Assembly: GCA_945946765.1 (NCBI GenBank)
Contig: CAMEWS010000012.1
Coordinates: forward strand, 1-46,466
Direction: 5' to 3'
Length of the DNA stretch: 46,466 nucleotides
Source: an uncultured Clostridia bacterium
GTDB taxonomy: Bacteria > Cyanobacteriota > Vampirovibrionia > Gastranaerophilales > Gastranaerophilaceae
In this document: piece after piece, positions 24,479 through 33,260 of the stretch
Position numbering within the stretch: the first letter of the stretch is position 1
Layout of the letters: each line of letters starts with the position of its first letter
Notes under the pieces: model-generated
Databases searched by the model: none
What the model saw: only the letters and a program-made list of their open reading frames with translations
Told to the model about the DNA's origin: nothing
Program-made: the position numbers and the translations under genes

Positions 24479-25249
24479 ATGTTTAACCCCAAAAACAAAA
24501 AAATTGAAAAAGTCAGATTGAACAAATTTATTGCTTCTTCAGGTCTGTGTTCACGCCGCAAGGCTGATGAACTCATCGAACAAGGCGTTGTAAAAGTTAA
24601 CGGTGTTGTTGTACAAGAACTCGGATTTAGTGTTTCGGCTAAAGACAAAGTTACCGTCAACGGTCAACCATTAAAAAAGAAAACTTTTGTTTATATAAAA
24701 TATTACAAACCCGCAGGCTATATCACTACTATGAGTGACGAAAAAGGCAGAAAAACAATATACGATATTTTGCCTGACGAGGTTAAAGACTTAAAACCGG
24801 TAGGTCGCTTGGATAAAGACTCGACAGGCTTGTTGATACTGACGAATGATGGTGATTTCATAAACAAAATGACACACCCTTCAATTAAAATCCCTAAAGT
24901 ATACAGAGTTTGTGCTCAGGGTAAAATGAATATGAATCATCTTTTACAGCTTGCTAAAGGGATTGAAATTGAAAAAGGTAAAATCGCTTATGCAGATGCG
25001 GCAATTCTGGATTATGAAGATAAAAACACTGTTTTACAAATAATTCTTTATCAGGGAATGAACAGACAAATCAGAAAAATGTTGGATTCGCTGGGCTTTC
25101 CTGTTGTATCATTAAAACGCATTTCGCATGGGACAATTAATATACAAGGGTTGAAAAAAGGACAATTTAAATATTTAAAACCTCGAGAAATCAATGACTT
25201 GTTAAAACAAATAAAAAAACTTGAAAAAAACGCATCAAAGGAAGCCTAA
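24479..25249 (+). CDS. rluB: Pseudouridine synthase, RsuA/RluB family
   Basis: 256 residues from the ATG with CAGGAA 8 nt upstream. An earlier TTG at 24431 has no RBS. An N-terminal S4 RNA-binding domain (about 10-70, 'LNKFIASSGLCSRRKADELI') precedes the catalytic domain with D112 in GRLDKDSTGLL, the conserved nucleophile motif. 'VYRVCAQGKM' and 'GMNRQIRKMLDSLG' are also typical. Length and S4 domain fit RluB (23S rRNA) but RluE/RsuA-type specificity cannot be excluded. The stop is immediately followed by the bioD ATG. Confidence 0.9.
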   Translation: MFNPKNKKIEKVRLNKFIASSGLCSRRKADELIEQGVVKVNGVVVQELGFSVSAKDKVTVNGQPLKKKTFVYIKYYKPAGYITTMSDEKGRKTIYDILPDEVKDLKPVGRLDKDSTGLLILTNDGDFINKMTHPSIKIPKVYRVCAQGKMNMNHLLQLAKGIEIEKGKIAYADAAILDYEDKNTVLQIILYQGMNRQIRKMLDSLGFPVVSLKRISHGTINIQGLKKGQFKYLKPREINDLLKQIKKLEKNASKEA

Positions 25250-25969
25250 ATGCAAATCTTTGTTACTGGGACAGACACAGATATAGGGAAAACGGTTGTT
25301 ACTGGCGGCTTAGCAGCAGTAATGCAATCTTTGGGATACAAAGCAGGGGTCTACAAACCTTTTCAAAGCGGTGCAATTGTTCAAAACGGATTCCTAGCTT
25401 CGCCTGATTTAGCTTATGTTAAAAAATTGGATTTATATGTTGAAACAGCTTGTACATATCTTTTAAAAGCACCGACTGCGCCATTTGTTGCCGCAGTGTT
25501 GGAAAATACAGAAATGAATCTTGGTGCTGTTAAAAGAGATTATGAAGTTCTAAAAAACAAATGTGAAGTTACTCTTGTAGAAGGTGCTGGCGGATTAATG
25601 GTGCCTGCAACAGAAAATACATTTATGGTTGATATTGCTAAAATGCTTGATATACCTATCTTAATTGTTGCAAGAGCAGATTTGGGCACGATTAATCATA
25701 CGTTGCTTACAATTAATGAAGCAAAATCAAGAGGGCTGGATATTGCGGGTGTTATAATAAATCGCTACCCCAAAGGAACAAATGATGTCGCAATAAAAAC
25801 TGCTCCTAAATTGATTCAAGAATATTCAGATGTAGACATAGTTGGAGTAATTCCCGATATATCCGATTTTGCTACAATAACACCAGGAACATTAATTAAC
25901 ATACTTATAAACAACGTCAACATTGAAAAAATTTTTAGAATAAAAATTCCCAAACTAAATTTTACATAG
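25250..25969 (+). CDS. bioD: Dethiobiotin synthetase
   Basis: 239 residues. BioD makes dethiobiotin from 7,8-diaminopelargonate, CO2 and ATP. The P-loop is VTGTDTDIGKT (residues 5-15), with 'VYKPFQSGA' and 'LVEGAGGLMVP' as further family motifs. The ATG follows the rluB stop directly (TAAATG), with AAGGAAG as RBS. It is separated from bioB, an unusual arrangement compared with single bio operons. A hairpin terminator lies downstream. Confidence 0.95.
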   Translation: MQIFVTGTDTDIGKTVVTGGLAAVMQSLGYKAGVYKPFQSGAIVQNGFLASPDLAYVKKLDLYVETACTYLLKAPTAPFVAAVLENTEMNLGAVKRDYEVLKNKCEVTLVEGAGGLMVPATENTFMVDIAKMLDIPILIVARADLGTINHTLLTINEAKSRGLDIAGVIINRYPKGTNDVAIKTAPKLIQEYSDVDIVGVIPDISDFATITPGTLINILINNVNIEKIFRIKIPKLNFT

Positions 25970-26032
25970 TAAAGGGTTTTGTTTTATGTTTTATAAAGAA
26001 ATAAATATGTTTATTTCTGATGCACTTTTAAT

Positions 26033-26066
26033 AAAAAAGAGTTATCTGTATAGATAACTCTTTTTG
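26033..26066. terminator. Terminator between convergent bioD and PBP1A
   Basis: AAAAAGAGTTATC and GATAACTCTTTTT arms around TGTATA. Flanking A and T runs fit use in both directions. Confidence 0.92.
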
Positions 26067-26076
26067 TTCAATAATT

Positions 26077-28146
26077 TTATCTACCCGGCATTGGTGGAAT
26101 AGGCGGAGCCGGAGGTGCTGCAGGCTGTGCCGCAGGGAGTTGCTGTGACTTCGGCTCTAAAAACGTGTTGTTAAATGACACAGGATTTTGTGAAGCCTGT
26201 TGAGGATTTTTTGAAGGTATCATATCGCCTGTAATATCTTTTGATTCAGCAGGCTGTTGAGTTTCACCTTGTTCTTCTTCCCCATCTTCTATTGTTTTTG
26301 CGGTTGTTACTGAACGTTTTAACTCTATTGCAGGGTAGTCAAAGTCAGAGTTTCCGTATTTTGACGTTGCAACTTTCATAGCTGCTTTCCAGATTGCAGC
26401 AGGAATTGTACTACCGTATACACTTCCCATTTTCGAGTTGTCGTCATTACCAACCCATACACCTGTAACAACATCGGGAGTATAACCATAGAAAGAAGCA
26501 TCTTTACTATCATCGGTTGTACCTGTTTTACCTGCCGCAGGTTTGCCTATGTTTGCCGAACGAGCCGTACCGTTTTCAACTACTGTTTTTAACATTGCCG
26601 TTACAACAGCGGCTGTGTTAAGGTTAAGAACTTTCATTGCTCTTGTTTTTGGTGCTTGATAAATTATTTTACCTCGTGAGGTTTCTACTCTTTCAATTGC
26701 ATAAGGTTTAACTTTAAAACCGCCGTTTGCAAATGCTCCGTATGCAATTGTCATTTCGTACAATTTAACACCGTTTGAACCGAGAGCAATAGTCATATCG
26801 TATTCCATAGGTGTTGTAATACCCATAGAACGGGCAATACCTATTACGGAACGTACACCGACATCTTTAATTAATCTTGCCGCCATAACATTGGAAGAAA
26901 GAGTTAACCCCATATACAACGGCAACTTACCTCTGTATTTGTTGTTGTAGTTATGAGGCTTCCAACCTCCTATATCCACAGGTGTATCATCCAATATATC
27001 GTTTGGACCCCAGCCTTTTTCTATTGCTGCGGCATACACAAATGGCTTAAATGATGATCCCGGAGGTCTTACAGCCTGTGTTACACGGTCATATTGGCTT
27101 TTAAAATAATCTTTTCCGCCTATATAAACATAAATTTCACCTGTAATCGGAGAAAATGAGAATACTGCTGCCTGACGATTCCCCACTTGAGCATTTATTG
27201 CATCTTCAGCGGCTTTTTGAGCGGCATAATTTAATGTTGTAACAACTTTGTATCCGCCTTGTGAAATTTCTGTTTCGTCAAACCCGAGTTCCTCAAGCTC
27301 TTTCATTGCATAATCCACAAAATATGGAGCACGATTTAGAGAATAAATACTCGGATTCGGGTTCAATTTTAAATCTTCTTGAATAGCCTGTTTATACTGT
27401 TCTTTAGTAATGTATCTTGTCTTAAGCATTCTGCCCAAAACCTGATTACGTCTTTCTATCGCCAGTTTTTTGTTGTTGTACGGAGAATAAACAGAAGGTG
27501 CCTGAGGCAAGCCTGCAATTAAAGCACATTCTGCAAGCGTAAGGCTCTTTAACGGTTTGTTAAAATAAATTTGTGCCGCTCCGGCAACACCATAAGCGCC
27601 TGAACCCAAATAAACGTTGTTCAAATACATTTCTAAAATTTTATCTTTAGAAATTGTTTTTTCGATTCTTGCCGCTACAATAAATTCTTTTATCTTTCTG
27701 TCAAAAGTTTTTTCGTTACTCAAAAACAATACTCTTGCAAGCTGTTGCGTAATTGTACTTGCACCCTGCGTAAGCCCGCCTGTAGCAAGGTTTACAACCA
27801 TAGAACGTGCAACACCTACAGGGTCATACCCGTGGTGGTGATAAAAGTTTTTGTCTTCCGTTGCTATAATTGCATTTTTTAAATCATCAGGAACCTGTGC
27901 AATATCAACTTTTTCAAATTTATATGCAGTAAACGTTTTTATAACTTCATCATCGCTTGAATAAAATTTTGTAACAACATTGGGTTTAAAATCTTCAAGA
28001 TGCTGTATCGGCGGCTGTGAAGTCAAATACAAATTTACTCCGATAAAACCTGCAAGCATGAAAGAAAATGCCATTATAAAAAACTGTTTTATCGGGCCTA
28101 ATTTTTTTGGATTTTTAACTCTTTTGGGTAATTCAAAGTCTGACAT
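26077..28146 (-). CDS. Class A penicillin-binding protein (PBP1A type)
   Basis: 689 residues. An N-terminal transmembrane anchor (about 22-41) is followed by the GT51 transglycosylase domain with catalytic E97 in ATEDKNFYHHHG and 'GASTITQQLARVLFL'. The transpeptidase domain has the SxxK serine S364 in PPGSSFKPF, an SSN motif (LTLSSNVMAARL) and KTGTTDDS near residue 542. The last ~80 residues are Gln/Pro/Ala-rich and end PPAPPIPPMPGR. It polymerises and cross-links peptidoglycan outside the inner membrane. It is divergent from the DUF177 gene. Confidence 0.95.
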   Translation of the reverse strand: MSDFELPKRVKNPKKLGPIKQFFIMAFSFMLAGFIGVNLYLTSQPPIQHLEDFKPNVVTKFYSSDDEVIKTFTAYKFEKVDIAQVPDDLKNAIIATEDKNFYHHHGYDPVGVARSMVVNLATGGLTQGASTITQQLARVLFLSNEKTFDRKIKEFIVAARIEKTISKDKILEMYLNNVYLGSGAYGVAGAAQIYFNKPLKSLTLAECALIAGLPQAPSVYSPYNNKKLAIERRNQVLGRMLKTRYITKEQYKQAIQEDLKLNPNPSIYSLNRAPYFVDYAMKELEELGFDETEISQGGYKVVTTLNYAAQKAAEDAINAQVGNRQAAVFSFSPITGEIYVYIGGKDYFKSQYDRVTQAVRPPGSSFKPFVYAAAIEKGWGPNDILDDTPVDIGGWKPHNYNNKYRGKLPLYMGLTLSSNVMAARLIKDVGVRSVIGIARSMGITTPMEYDMTIALGSNGVKLYEMTIAYGAFANGGFKVKPYAIERVETSRGKIIYQAPKTRAMKVLNLNTAAVVTAMLKTVVENGTARSANIGKPAAGKTGTTDDSKDASFYGYTPDVVTGVWVGNDDNSKMGSVYGSTIPAAIWKAAMKVATSKYGNSDFDYPAIELKRSVTTAKTIEDGEEEQGETQQPAESKDITGDMIPSKNPQQASQNPVSFNNTFLEPKSQQLPAAQPAAPPAPPIPPMPGR

Positions 28147-28284
28147 AATTTTAACATCCGTAATCTACATAGTAATAATAAACTGTATTTTAACAAATAA
28201 ATAATTATTTACCAATATAATTTAAAATACATGTAATAAAGCAAGTTTGACAATGTTTTTTTTCTAAAATAGAATGAGAAAACC

Positions 28285-28800
28285 ATGAAGATTTCTATAG
28301 ACGATATTAAAAATGCCATAGACCAATCTCTTAAAATCAGCTTTGACAATGAGGTTAAAGACCTTAATACACAAGGTAATGTTAAAGCGGATTTGGTTTT
28401 TAAGGCATACGGGAAATATATAAATGCAAAAGGAACAATTGTTGCAAATGTTAAGCTTGTTTGCGACAGATGTTTAAAAGATTTTGTAAAAAAAATTAAT
28501 GTGGATGTGGACGAAACATATTTACTCGGACGCTTAATATCCAATGAAGACGCACATTCCGGGCAAGAACTCGAACTTAAAGACGGTGATTTTGTAACCG
28601 AATTAACAGACACTGATGAAGTTGATGTAGATGATTTAATTTATCAATCTGTAACATTAAACATCCCAAATCCATGTGTTTGTGATATAAATTGTAATGG
28701 AGATGCTGAAATGGAAAAATATCTCAAAAAAGAAATTACAGATCCCCGTTTGGAAGTATTTAAAAACTTAAAGATTAATAAACTAGAAGAAGGAAAATAA
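28285..28800 (+). CDS. DUF177 (YceD-like) protein
   Basis: 171 residues. The cysteine pair CDRC in 'VKLVCDRCLKDF' and the C-terminal 'DVDDLIYQSVTLNIPNPCVCD' are typical of the DUF177 family that usually lies just upstream of rpmF. In plants and bacteria these proteins are linked to 23S rRNA accumulation. The ORF has no strong RBS (AATGAGAAAACC). It is 2 bp before rpmF, so co-translation is likely. Confidence 0.88.
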   Translation: MKISIDDIKNAIDQSLKISFDNEVKDLNTQGNVKADLVFKAYGKYINAKGTIVANVKLVCDRCLKDFVKKINVDVDETYLLGRLISNEDAHSGQELELKDGDFVTELTDTDEVDVDDLIYQSVTLNIPNPCVCDINCNGDAEMEKYLKKEITDPRLEVFKNLKINKLEEGK

Positions 28801-28802
28801 AA

Positions 28803-29192
28803 ATGGCAGTACCAAAGAAAAGAACAGGTGCATCAGCACAAGGACACAGAAGATCAAACTGGAAAGCAACAGTTCCCGAAACTACAACTTGCCCTAACTG
28901 TGGCGAATTAGTTTTGGCACACACTGTTTGTACAGCTTGCGGACAATATAAAGGTAAAGTAGTTTCCAGAAAAGCAGAAGGCTTTGTTGAAGAAGTTAAA
29001 GAAGAAGCTAAAACAGCTAAAAAAACGACTAAAGCTAAAAAAGCTCCGGCTAAAAAAACTAAAAAAGAAGAAGCTCCTGCTGTAGAAGAAGCTAAAACAG
29101 AAGAAACTGAAACAGTTGAAGCAACCGAAGAAGTTAAAACTGAAGAAGCTCCGGCTGAAGAAGCAAAAGAAGAAAAAACTTCTGAAGAATAA
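28803..29192 (+). CDS. rpmF: 50S ribosomal protein L32 with long C-terminal extension
   Basis: 129 residues, against about 55-60 in most L32. The first ~55 residues are a normal L32: MAVPKKRTG.. HRRSNWKA, then the zinc-ribbon cysteines C30, C33, C43 and C46. The following ~75 residues are low complexity: KKTTKAKKAPAKKTKKEEAP turning into Glu/Thr-rich 'AEEAKEEKTSEE'. The whole is in one uninterrupted frame ending in TAA before a terminator. The charged tail resembles disordered linkers; its role is unknown. Confidence 0.95.
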   Translation: MAVPKKRTGASAQGHRRSNWKATVPETTTCPNCGELVLAHTVCTACGQYKGKVVSRKAEGFVEEVKEEAKTAKKTTKAKKAPAKKTKKEEAPAVEEAKTEETETVEATEEVKTEEAPAEEAKEEKTSEE

Positions 29193-29197
29193 TTTTA

Positions 29198-29233
29198 AAG
29201 CGCCGGCTTTCTTATTTGTTACAGTCGGCGCTT
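29198..29233 (+). terminator. Probable terminator or attenuator between rpmF and plsX
   Basis: AAGCGCCG pairs with CGGCGCTT across a 20-nt spacer, followed by AATTTCTT. The T run is imperfect, so readthrough into plsX is likely. Confidence 0.55.
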
Positions 29234-29292
29234 AATTTCTTATTAAGGATAGTTGGTATTTATTATAAATTGGTAGGGAGAAGACAAAAAGT

Positions 29293-30345
29293 ATGACGAG
29301 GATAGCTATAGATGCAATGGGTGGAGATAATGCACCTCATGAGATAGTAAAAGGCGCATTGTGGGCTGCAGAAGAATACAATGTAGCTATTGAGCTTGTC
29401 GGTAAAGAAGACGAGATTCAAGCTGTTATTGATGACGTCAGAAAAAACGGTTTTAGAACAAACAACATCAATTCTCCCAAAAGCAAAATAAGAGTAGATG
29501 TTGATAAATTAGACATAAAAATAACTCCTGCATCAGAAGTTATTGAAATGGGCGAAGCTCCGGGCGCTGCAATAAGAAAGAAAAAAGATTCTTCAATTGT
29601 AGTTGCTGTTAAATCAGTTGCGACAAACAGCTCTCAAGCAGTTGTTGCAGCGGGTTCTACGGGTGCTGCAATGGCCTCAAGTTTATTCGGCTTGGGCAGA
29701 TTACCCGGAATTGAACGTCCTGCTATTGCAACAACTTTGCCAACAATGAAAAAGCCCGTTGTTTTAATCGATGCAGGTGCAAACAGCAATTGTACACCCA
29801 ACATGCTTTATCAATTTGCAATTATGGGTGCAGCGTTTTCTAAAAATGTTTTAGGCAATGAAAAACCAAGAATAGGCGTTTTAAACATCGGGGAAGAAGC
29901 AGGCAAAGGTAACGAACTCGCTCTTGCTGCATACAAACTTTTGGAAGACAACAAAGACGGTTTAAACTTTATTGGCAACGTCGAAGGTAAAGAAATTTTC
30001 CTTGGTGATTGCGATGTTGTAGTATGTGACGGATTTGTAGGCAACGTTGCATTAAAAAGTATTGAAGGCGCATCTTCAATGCTGTTTAAAATGATTATGC
30101 AGGAATTTAAACGTGACCCTATATCCATGATTATCGGATTACTTGCAAAATCCGCAATGAAAAGAATTTTTAAAAGAATTAACTATGAAGAATTTGGCGG
30201 TGCTTTACTTTTAGGTGTTAAAGGTATTACGGTAATTTCTCACGGCAGAAGCATGGCTTACGCAATTAAAAATGCCGTAAGAGTAGCCAAAGAAGCCGTT
30301 GAATCGGATGTTAACAAAAAAATATCAGAAATTTATGAAGGATAG
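29293..30345 (+). CDS. plsX: Phosphate acyltransferase PlsX
   Basis: 350 residues. PlsX converts acyl-ACP to acyl-phosphate, first step of membrane phospholipid synthesis. The N-terminal signature 'RIAIDAMGGDNAPHEIVKGA' and 'AGSTGAAMASSLFGLGRLPGIERPA' are family hallmarks. RBS GGTAGGGAG lies upstream. It is followed 6 bp later by fabH, the usual plsX-fabH-fabD-fabG order. Confidence 0.97.
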   Translation: MTRIAIDAMGGDNAPHEIVKGALWAAEEYNVAIELVGKEDEIQAVIDDVRKNGFRTNNINSPKSKIRVDVDKLDIKITPASEVIEMGEAPGAAIRKKKDSSIVVAVKSVATNSSQAVVAAGSTGAAMASSLFGLGRLPGIERPAIATTLPTMKKPVVLIDAGANSNCTPNMLYQFAIMGAAFSKNVLGNEKPRIGVLNIGEEAGKGNELALAAYKLLEDNKDGLNFIGNVEGKEIFLGDCDVVVCDGFVGNVALKSIEGASSMLFKMIMQEFKRDPISMIIGLLAKSAMKRIFKRINYEEFGGALLLGVKGITVISHGRSMAYAIKNAVRVAKEAVESDVNKKISEIYEG

Positions 30346-30351
30346 AACTAT

Positions 30352-31359
30352 ATGTCATTAAATTTAATCCCTGTAATGATTGCAGGCGTAGGTTACGGTG
30401 TACCACAAACAGTTATCACAAACGATGATTTAACAAAGCTTGTTGATACAAGTGACGAATGGATTACCACAAGAACAGGCATTAAAGAAAGAAGAGTTGT
30501 TTCAGGCGAAGAAAATGCTGTTACATTGGGTATCAAAGCAGCCCAAAACGCTCTTGAAAAAGCTAAAATGAAACCGGAAGACATTGATTTAATTATAGCT
30601 GCCGCTTCCGTGCCCGCTCATCCTTATCCGTCTACGGCATGCGAAATCCAAGCCGCAATAGGTGCCGATAAAGCTGCAGCATTCGATATTACTGCTGCTT
30701 GTACAGGCATGATTTACGCAATGAACATTGCAAAAGCTTTTATATCTTCAGGCATTTACAAAAATGTCTTGCTTGTTGCAACGGATGCTAACTCAAAATT
30801 TATTGATTGGTATGACAGAACAAGCTGTGTATTGTTTGGTGACGGAGCAGGCGCATTTGTTCTTAAAGAATCGGTTGACGGTGTAGACGACATTATTGCA
30901 ATGGATATGCACTCAAACGGCAAAGACGGGCACTTTATTACCATGCCGATTTCGGGAGAAAATTGCCCGCTTGTAGAACCTTGCGAAAAGAAAGAACAAA
31001 AAATTGTTATGAACGGCAGAGAAGTTTACAAATTTGTTGTTACAACAATGCCTGAATCTATCAGTAATTGCCTTGAAAAAGCCGGTTTAACACCCGATGA
31101 TGTTGATTACTTAATCCCGCATCAAGCCAACTACAGAATTATTGATGCAATGGCATCCAGACTTAATTACAGCGAAGATAAAATTATCGTAAATCTTCAA
31201 AAATACGGCAATACTTCTGCTGCATCAATTCCTCTTGCAATGGCGGAAGGTATTGAAGAAGGCAAAATAAAACTCCCTTGCAAAGCCATACTTAGCGGTT
31301 TTGGAGCAGGTTTGACATGGGGTACGGTAATTGTAAGACTCAGAGAAGGTATTGCTTAG
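30352..31359 (+). CDS. fabH: 3-oxoacyl-ACP synthase III (FabH)
   Basis: 335 residues. FabH condenses acetyl-CoA with malonyl-ACP to start fatty-acid synthesis. The catalytic triad is C117 in ITAACTGM, H257 in IPHQANYRI and N287 in KYGNTSAAS. 'SDEWITTRTGIKERR' is also typical. There are 6 bp between the plsX stop and its ATG. It is followed by a palindromic repeat in the gap to fabD. Confidence 0.97.
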   Translation: MSLNLIPVMIAGVGYGVPQTVITNDDLTKLVDTSDEWITTRTGIKERRVVSGEENAVTLGIKAAQNALEKAKMKPEDIDLIIAAASVPAHPYPSTACEIQAAIGADKAAAFDITAACTGMIYAMNIAKAFISSGIYKNVLLVATDANSKFIDWYDRTSCVLFGDGAGAFVLKESVDGVDDIIAMDMHSNGKDGHFITMPISGENCPLVEPCEKKEQKIVMNGREVYKFVVTTMPESISNCLEKAGLTPDDVDYLIPHQANYRIIDAMASRLNYSEDKIIVNLQKYGNTSAASIPLAMAEGIEEGKIKLPCKAILSGFGAGLTWGTVIVRLREGIA

Positions 31360-31367
31360 TTAATACT

Positions 31368-31444
31368 TTGTCATTCTGAACCCTGAAAGGGTGTAGAATC
31401 GTAACAACTATAAGATTCTTCGCTTTGCTAGGAATAACGTCAAA
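31368..31444. repeat. Imperfect palindromic repeat in the fabH-fabD gap
   Basis: The sequence starts TTGTCATTCTGAA and folds with AGAATC (31395-31400) pairing with GATTCT (31414-31419) and weaker outer arms. Elements of this wording (TCATTCTGAA ... GATTCTTCG) are common interspersed palindromes in many genomes. It lies 27 bp upstream of the fabD start and is probably in its mRNA leader. Confidence 0.7.
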
Positions 31445-31470
31445 AAGAAAATTTTTAAGGAGAAAATATA

Positions 31471-32415
31471 ATGGGAAAAGTTGCGTTTGTATTCCCCGGA
31501 CAAGGTTCACAATCTGTGGGCATGGGAAAATCTTTATATGAAACATCCGCTAAGGCAAAAGAAATTTTTGACAAAGCTGATGAAGTTTTAGGCAGAAGTA
31601 TTTCTAAAATTTGTTTTGAAGGTCCTGAAGAAGACTTGAAACAAACAATCAATACTCAACCTGCAATTCTTGTTACTTCAATAGCCGCACTTGAAGCATT
31701 GATGGAAAAAACTTCAATAAGCCCGGATTTTGTTGCAGGTCATTCACTTGGTGAATATGGTGCTTATTATGCTGCAGGTGTTGTTGATTTTTCAACTGCA
31801 ATGAAATTGATTGACAAACGAGCATTGGAAATGAATAATGCCGCAACCGCTACAAAAGGTGCTATGACCGCAGTTATCGGCATGTCCAAAGAAGATATTT
31901 TAAAGGTTATTGATAACATAGAAGGTGTATCCGTTGCCAACTACAATTCACCTGCACAAATCGTTATAACAGGTGAAGCAGATGCGGTTGCAAAAGCAAA
32001 CGAAGCTTTGAAAGAAGCCGGTGCAAAAAGAGTTATACCCCTTCCTGTTTCAGGCGGATTCCACTCTATGTTGATGAAAGAGGCAAGCGAAAAATTTGCT
32101 CAACTTTTACCCGAATGTCAAATAAATGAGGCAAAAATTCCCGTATATACTAATGTTGATGCTCAAGCCACAACAAAAGCAAGTGAGTTTGCCCCTAAAA
32201 TGGAAGCACAAATTTATTCTTCCGTAATGTGGACACAAACTGTTGAAAATATGGTACAACAAGGGGTAGATACCATTGTTGAAATCGGTCCGGGGAAAGT
32301 TCTTGCAGGGCTTGTTAAGAAGATTAATCCCGCTATTAATGTTTTGAACGTATTTGACGAAGATTCATTAAATGCGGCTGCAGAAGTTCTTAATCAACAA
32401 ATGATAAATATATAA
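31471..32415 (+). CDS. fabD: Malonyl-CoA:ACP transacylase
   Basis: 314 residues. FabD loads malonate onto ACP. The nucleophile is S92 in GHSLGEYGAYYA; H198 in GGFHSMLM completes the dyad. 'FPGQGSQSVGMG' is the N-terminal hallmark. RBS AAGGAG lies before ATG. It is 26 nt before fabG's start codon, with fabG's RBS in the gap. Confidence 0.97.
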   Translation: MGKVAFVFPGQGSQSVGMGKSLYETSAKAKEIFDKADEVLGRSISKICFEGPEEDLKQTINTQPAILVTSIAALEALMEKTSISPDFVAGHSLGEYGAYYAAGVVDFSTAMKLIDKRALEMNNAATATKGAMTAVIGMSKEDILKVIDNIEGVSVANYNSPAQIVITGEADAVAKANEALKEAGAKRVIPLPVSGGFHSMLMKEASEKFAQLLPECQINEAKIPVYTNVDAQATTKASEFAPKMEAQIYSSVMWTQTVENMVQQGVDTIVEIGPGKVLAGLVKKINPAINVLNVFDEDSLNAAAEVLNQQMINI

Positions 32416-32441
32416 AATTGCGAGATAAGGAGAAATTTATT

Positions 32442-33173
32442 ATGTCAGAAAGAAAAGTTGCATTGGTTACAGGCGGTTCCAGAGGTATTGGTTTAGCTTG
32501 TGCATTGGAATTGGCTAAAGCAGGATGTGATATCATAATTAATGATATTTGTGACGCAGAAAAAGCTCAACCGGCTATTGATGAAATTAAAGCTTTGGGC
32601 GCTAATGCTTATTTTTATCAATTTGATGTATCAAATGATGAACAAGTTCAAGCTGCTGTTGACAAAATGATAGCTGAACATGGCAAAATTGATATTCTAT
32701 TGAACAATGCAGGTATTACAAAAGACGGCTTGTTCCTAAGAATGGATATGGAACAATGGGAAAGAGTTATTAAAATCAACTTAACAAGTGCTTATTGCGT
32801 AACACATGCCGTTGTTAAGTACATGATGAAAGCTCGTCAAGGTTCTATCATCAATATGTCAAGTATCGTTGGTCGTCATGGTAATGCCGGTCAAGCTAAC
32901 TATTCTGCATCAAAAGCAGGTCTTATTGGCTTAACTCAAACATTGGCTAAAGAATTAGGATCAAGAAATATCAGAGTTAACGCAGTATGCCCCGGCTTTA
33001 TACAAACAGCAATGACTGCTGAATTGCCTAATATTGATGAGTACTTAAAAGCTATTCCTATGAGAAGACTCGGTACTCCCGAAGATATTGCTAAAGTTGT
33101 TAAATTCTTGGCACTTGATACAGACTATGTTACAGGTCAAGCTATTGAAGTTGCCGGCGGTTTAATGATATAA
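32442..33173 (+). CDS. fabG: 3-oxoacyl-ACP reductase FabG
   Basis: 243 residues from ATG with AAGGAG 8 nt upstream; a TTG at 32418 has no RBS. It is an SDR enzyme that reduces 3-oxoacyl-ACP with NADPH. The cofactor loop is GGSRGIG (residues 11-17), and the catalytic S141 (NMSSIVG), Y154 and K158 (YSASK) are visible. The C-terminus 'DYVTGQAIEVAGGLMI' is typical. It ends the first part of the fatty-acid cluster at a terminator. Confidence 0.97.
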   Translation: MSERKVALVTGGSRGIGLACALELAKAGCDIIINDICDAEKAQPAIDEIKALGANAYFYQFDVSNDEQVQAAVDKMIAEHGKIDILLNNAGITKDGLFLRMDMEQWERVIKINLTSAYCVTHAVVKYMMKARQGSIINMSSIVGRHGNAGQANYSASKAGLIGLTQTLAKELGSRNIRVNAVCPGFIQTAMTAELPNIDEYLKAIPMRRLGTPEDIAKVVKFLALDTDYVTGQAIEVAGGLMI

Positions 33174-33207
33174 GATAGTACAAATCTGTTAACAAAAATG
33201 CTATAAT

Positions 33208-33242
33208 AAACGGGAATTCTAAATCCGGAATTCCCGTTTTTA
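33208..33242 (+). terminator. Rho-independent terminator after fabG
   Basis: AAACGGGAATTC pairs with GGAATTCCCGTTT, followed by TT, a strong hairpin. It lies 35 bp after the fabG stop and just before the TPR gene. Confidence 0.88.
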
Positions 33243-33260
33243 GTTAACGAGGATAGAATT

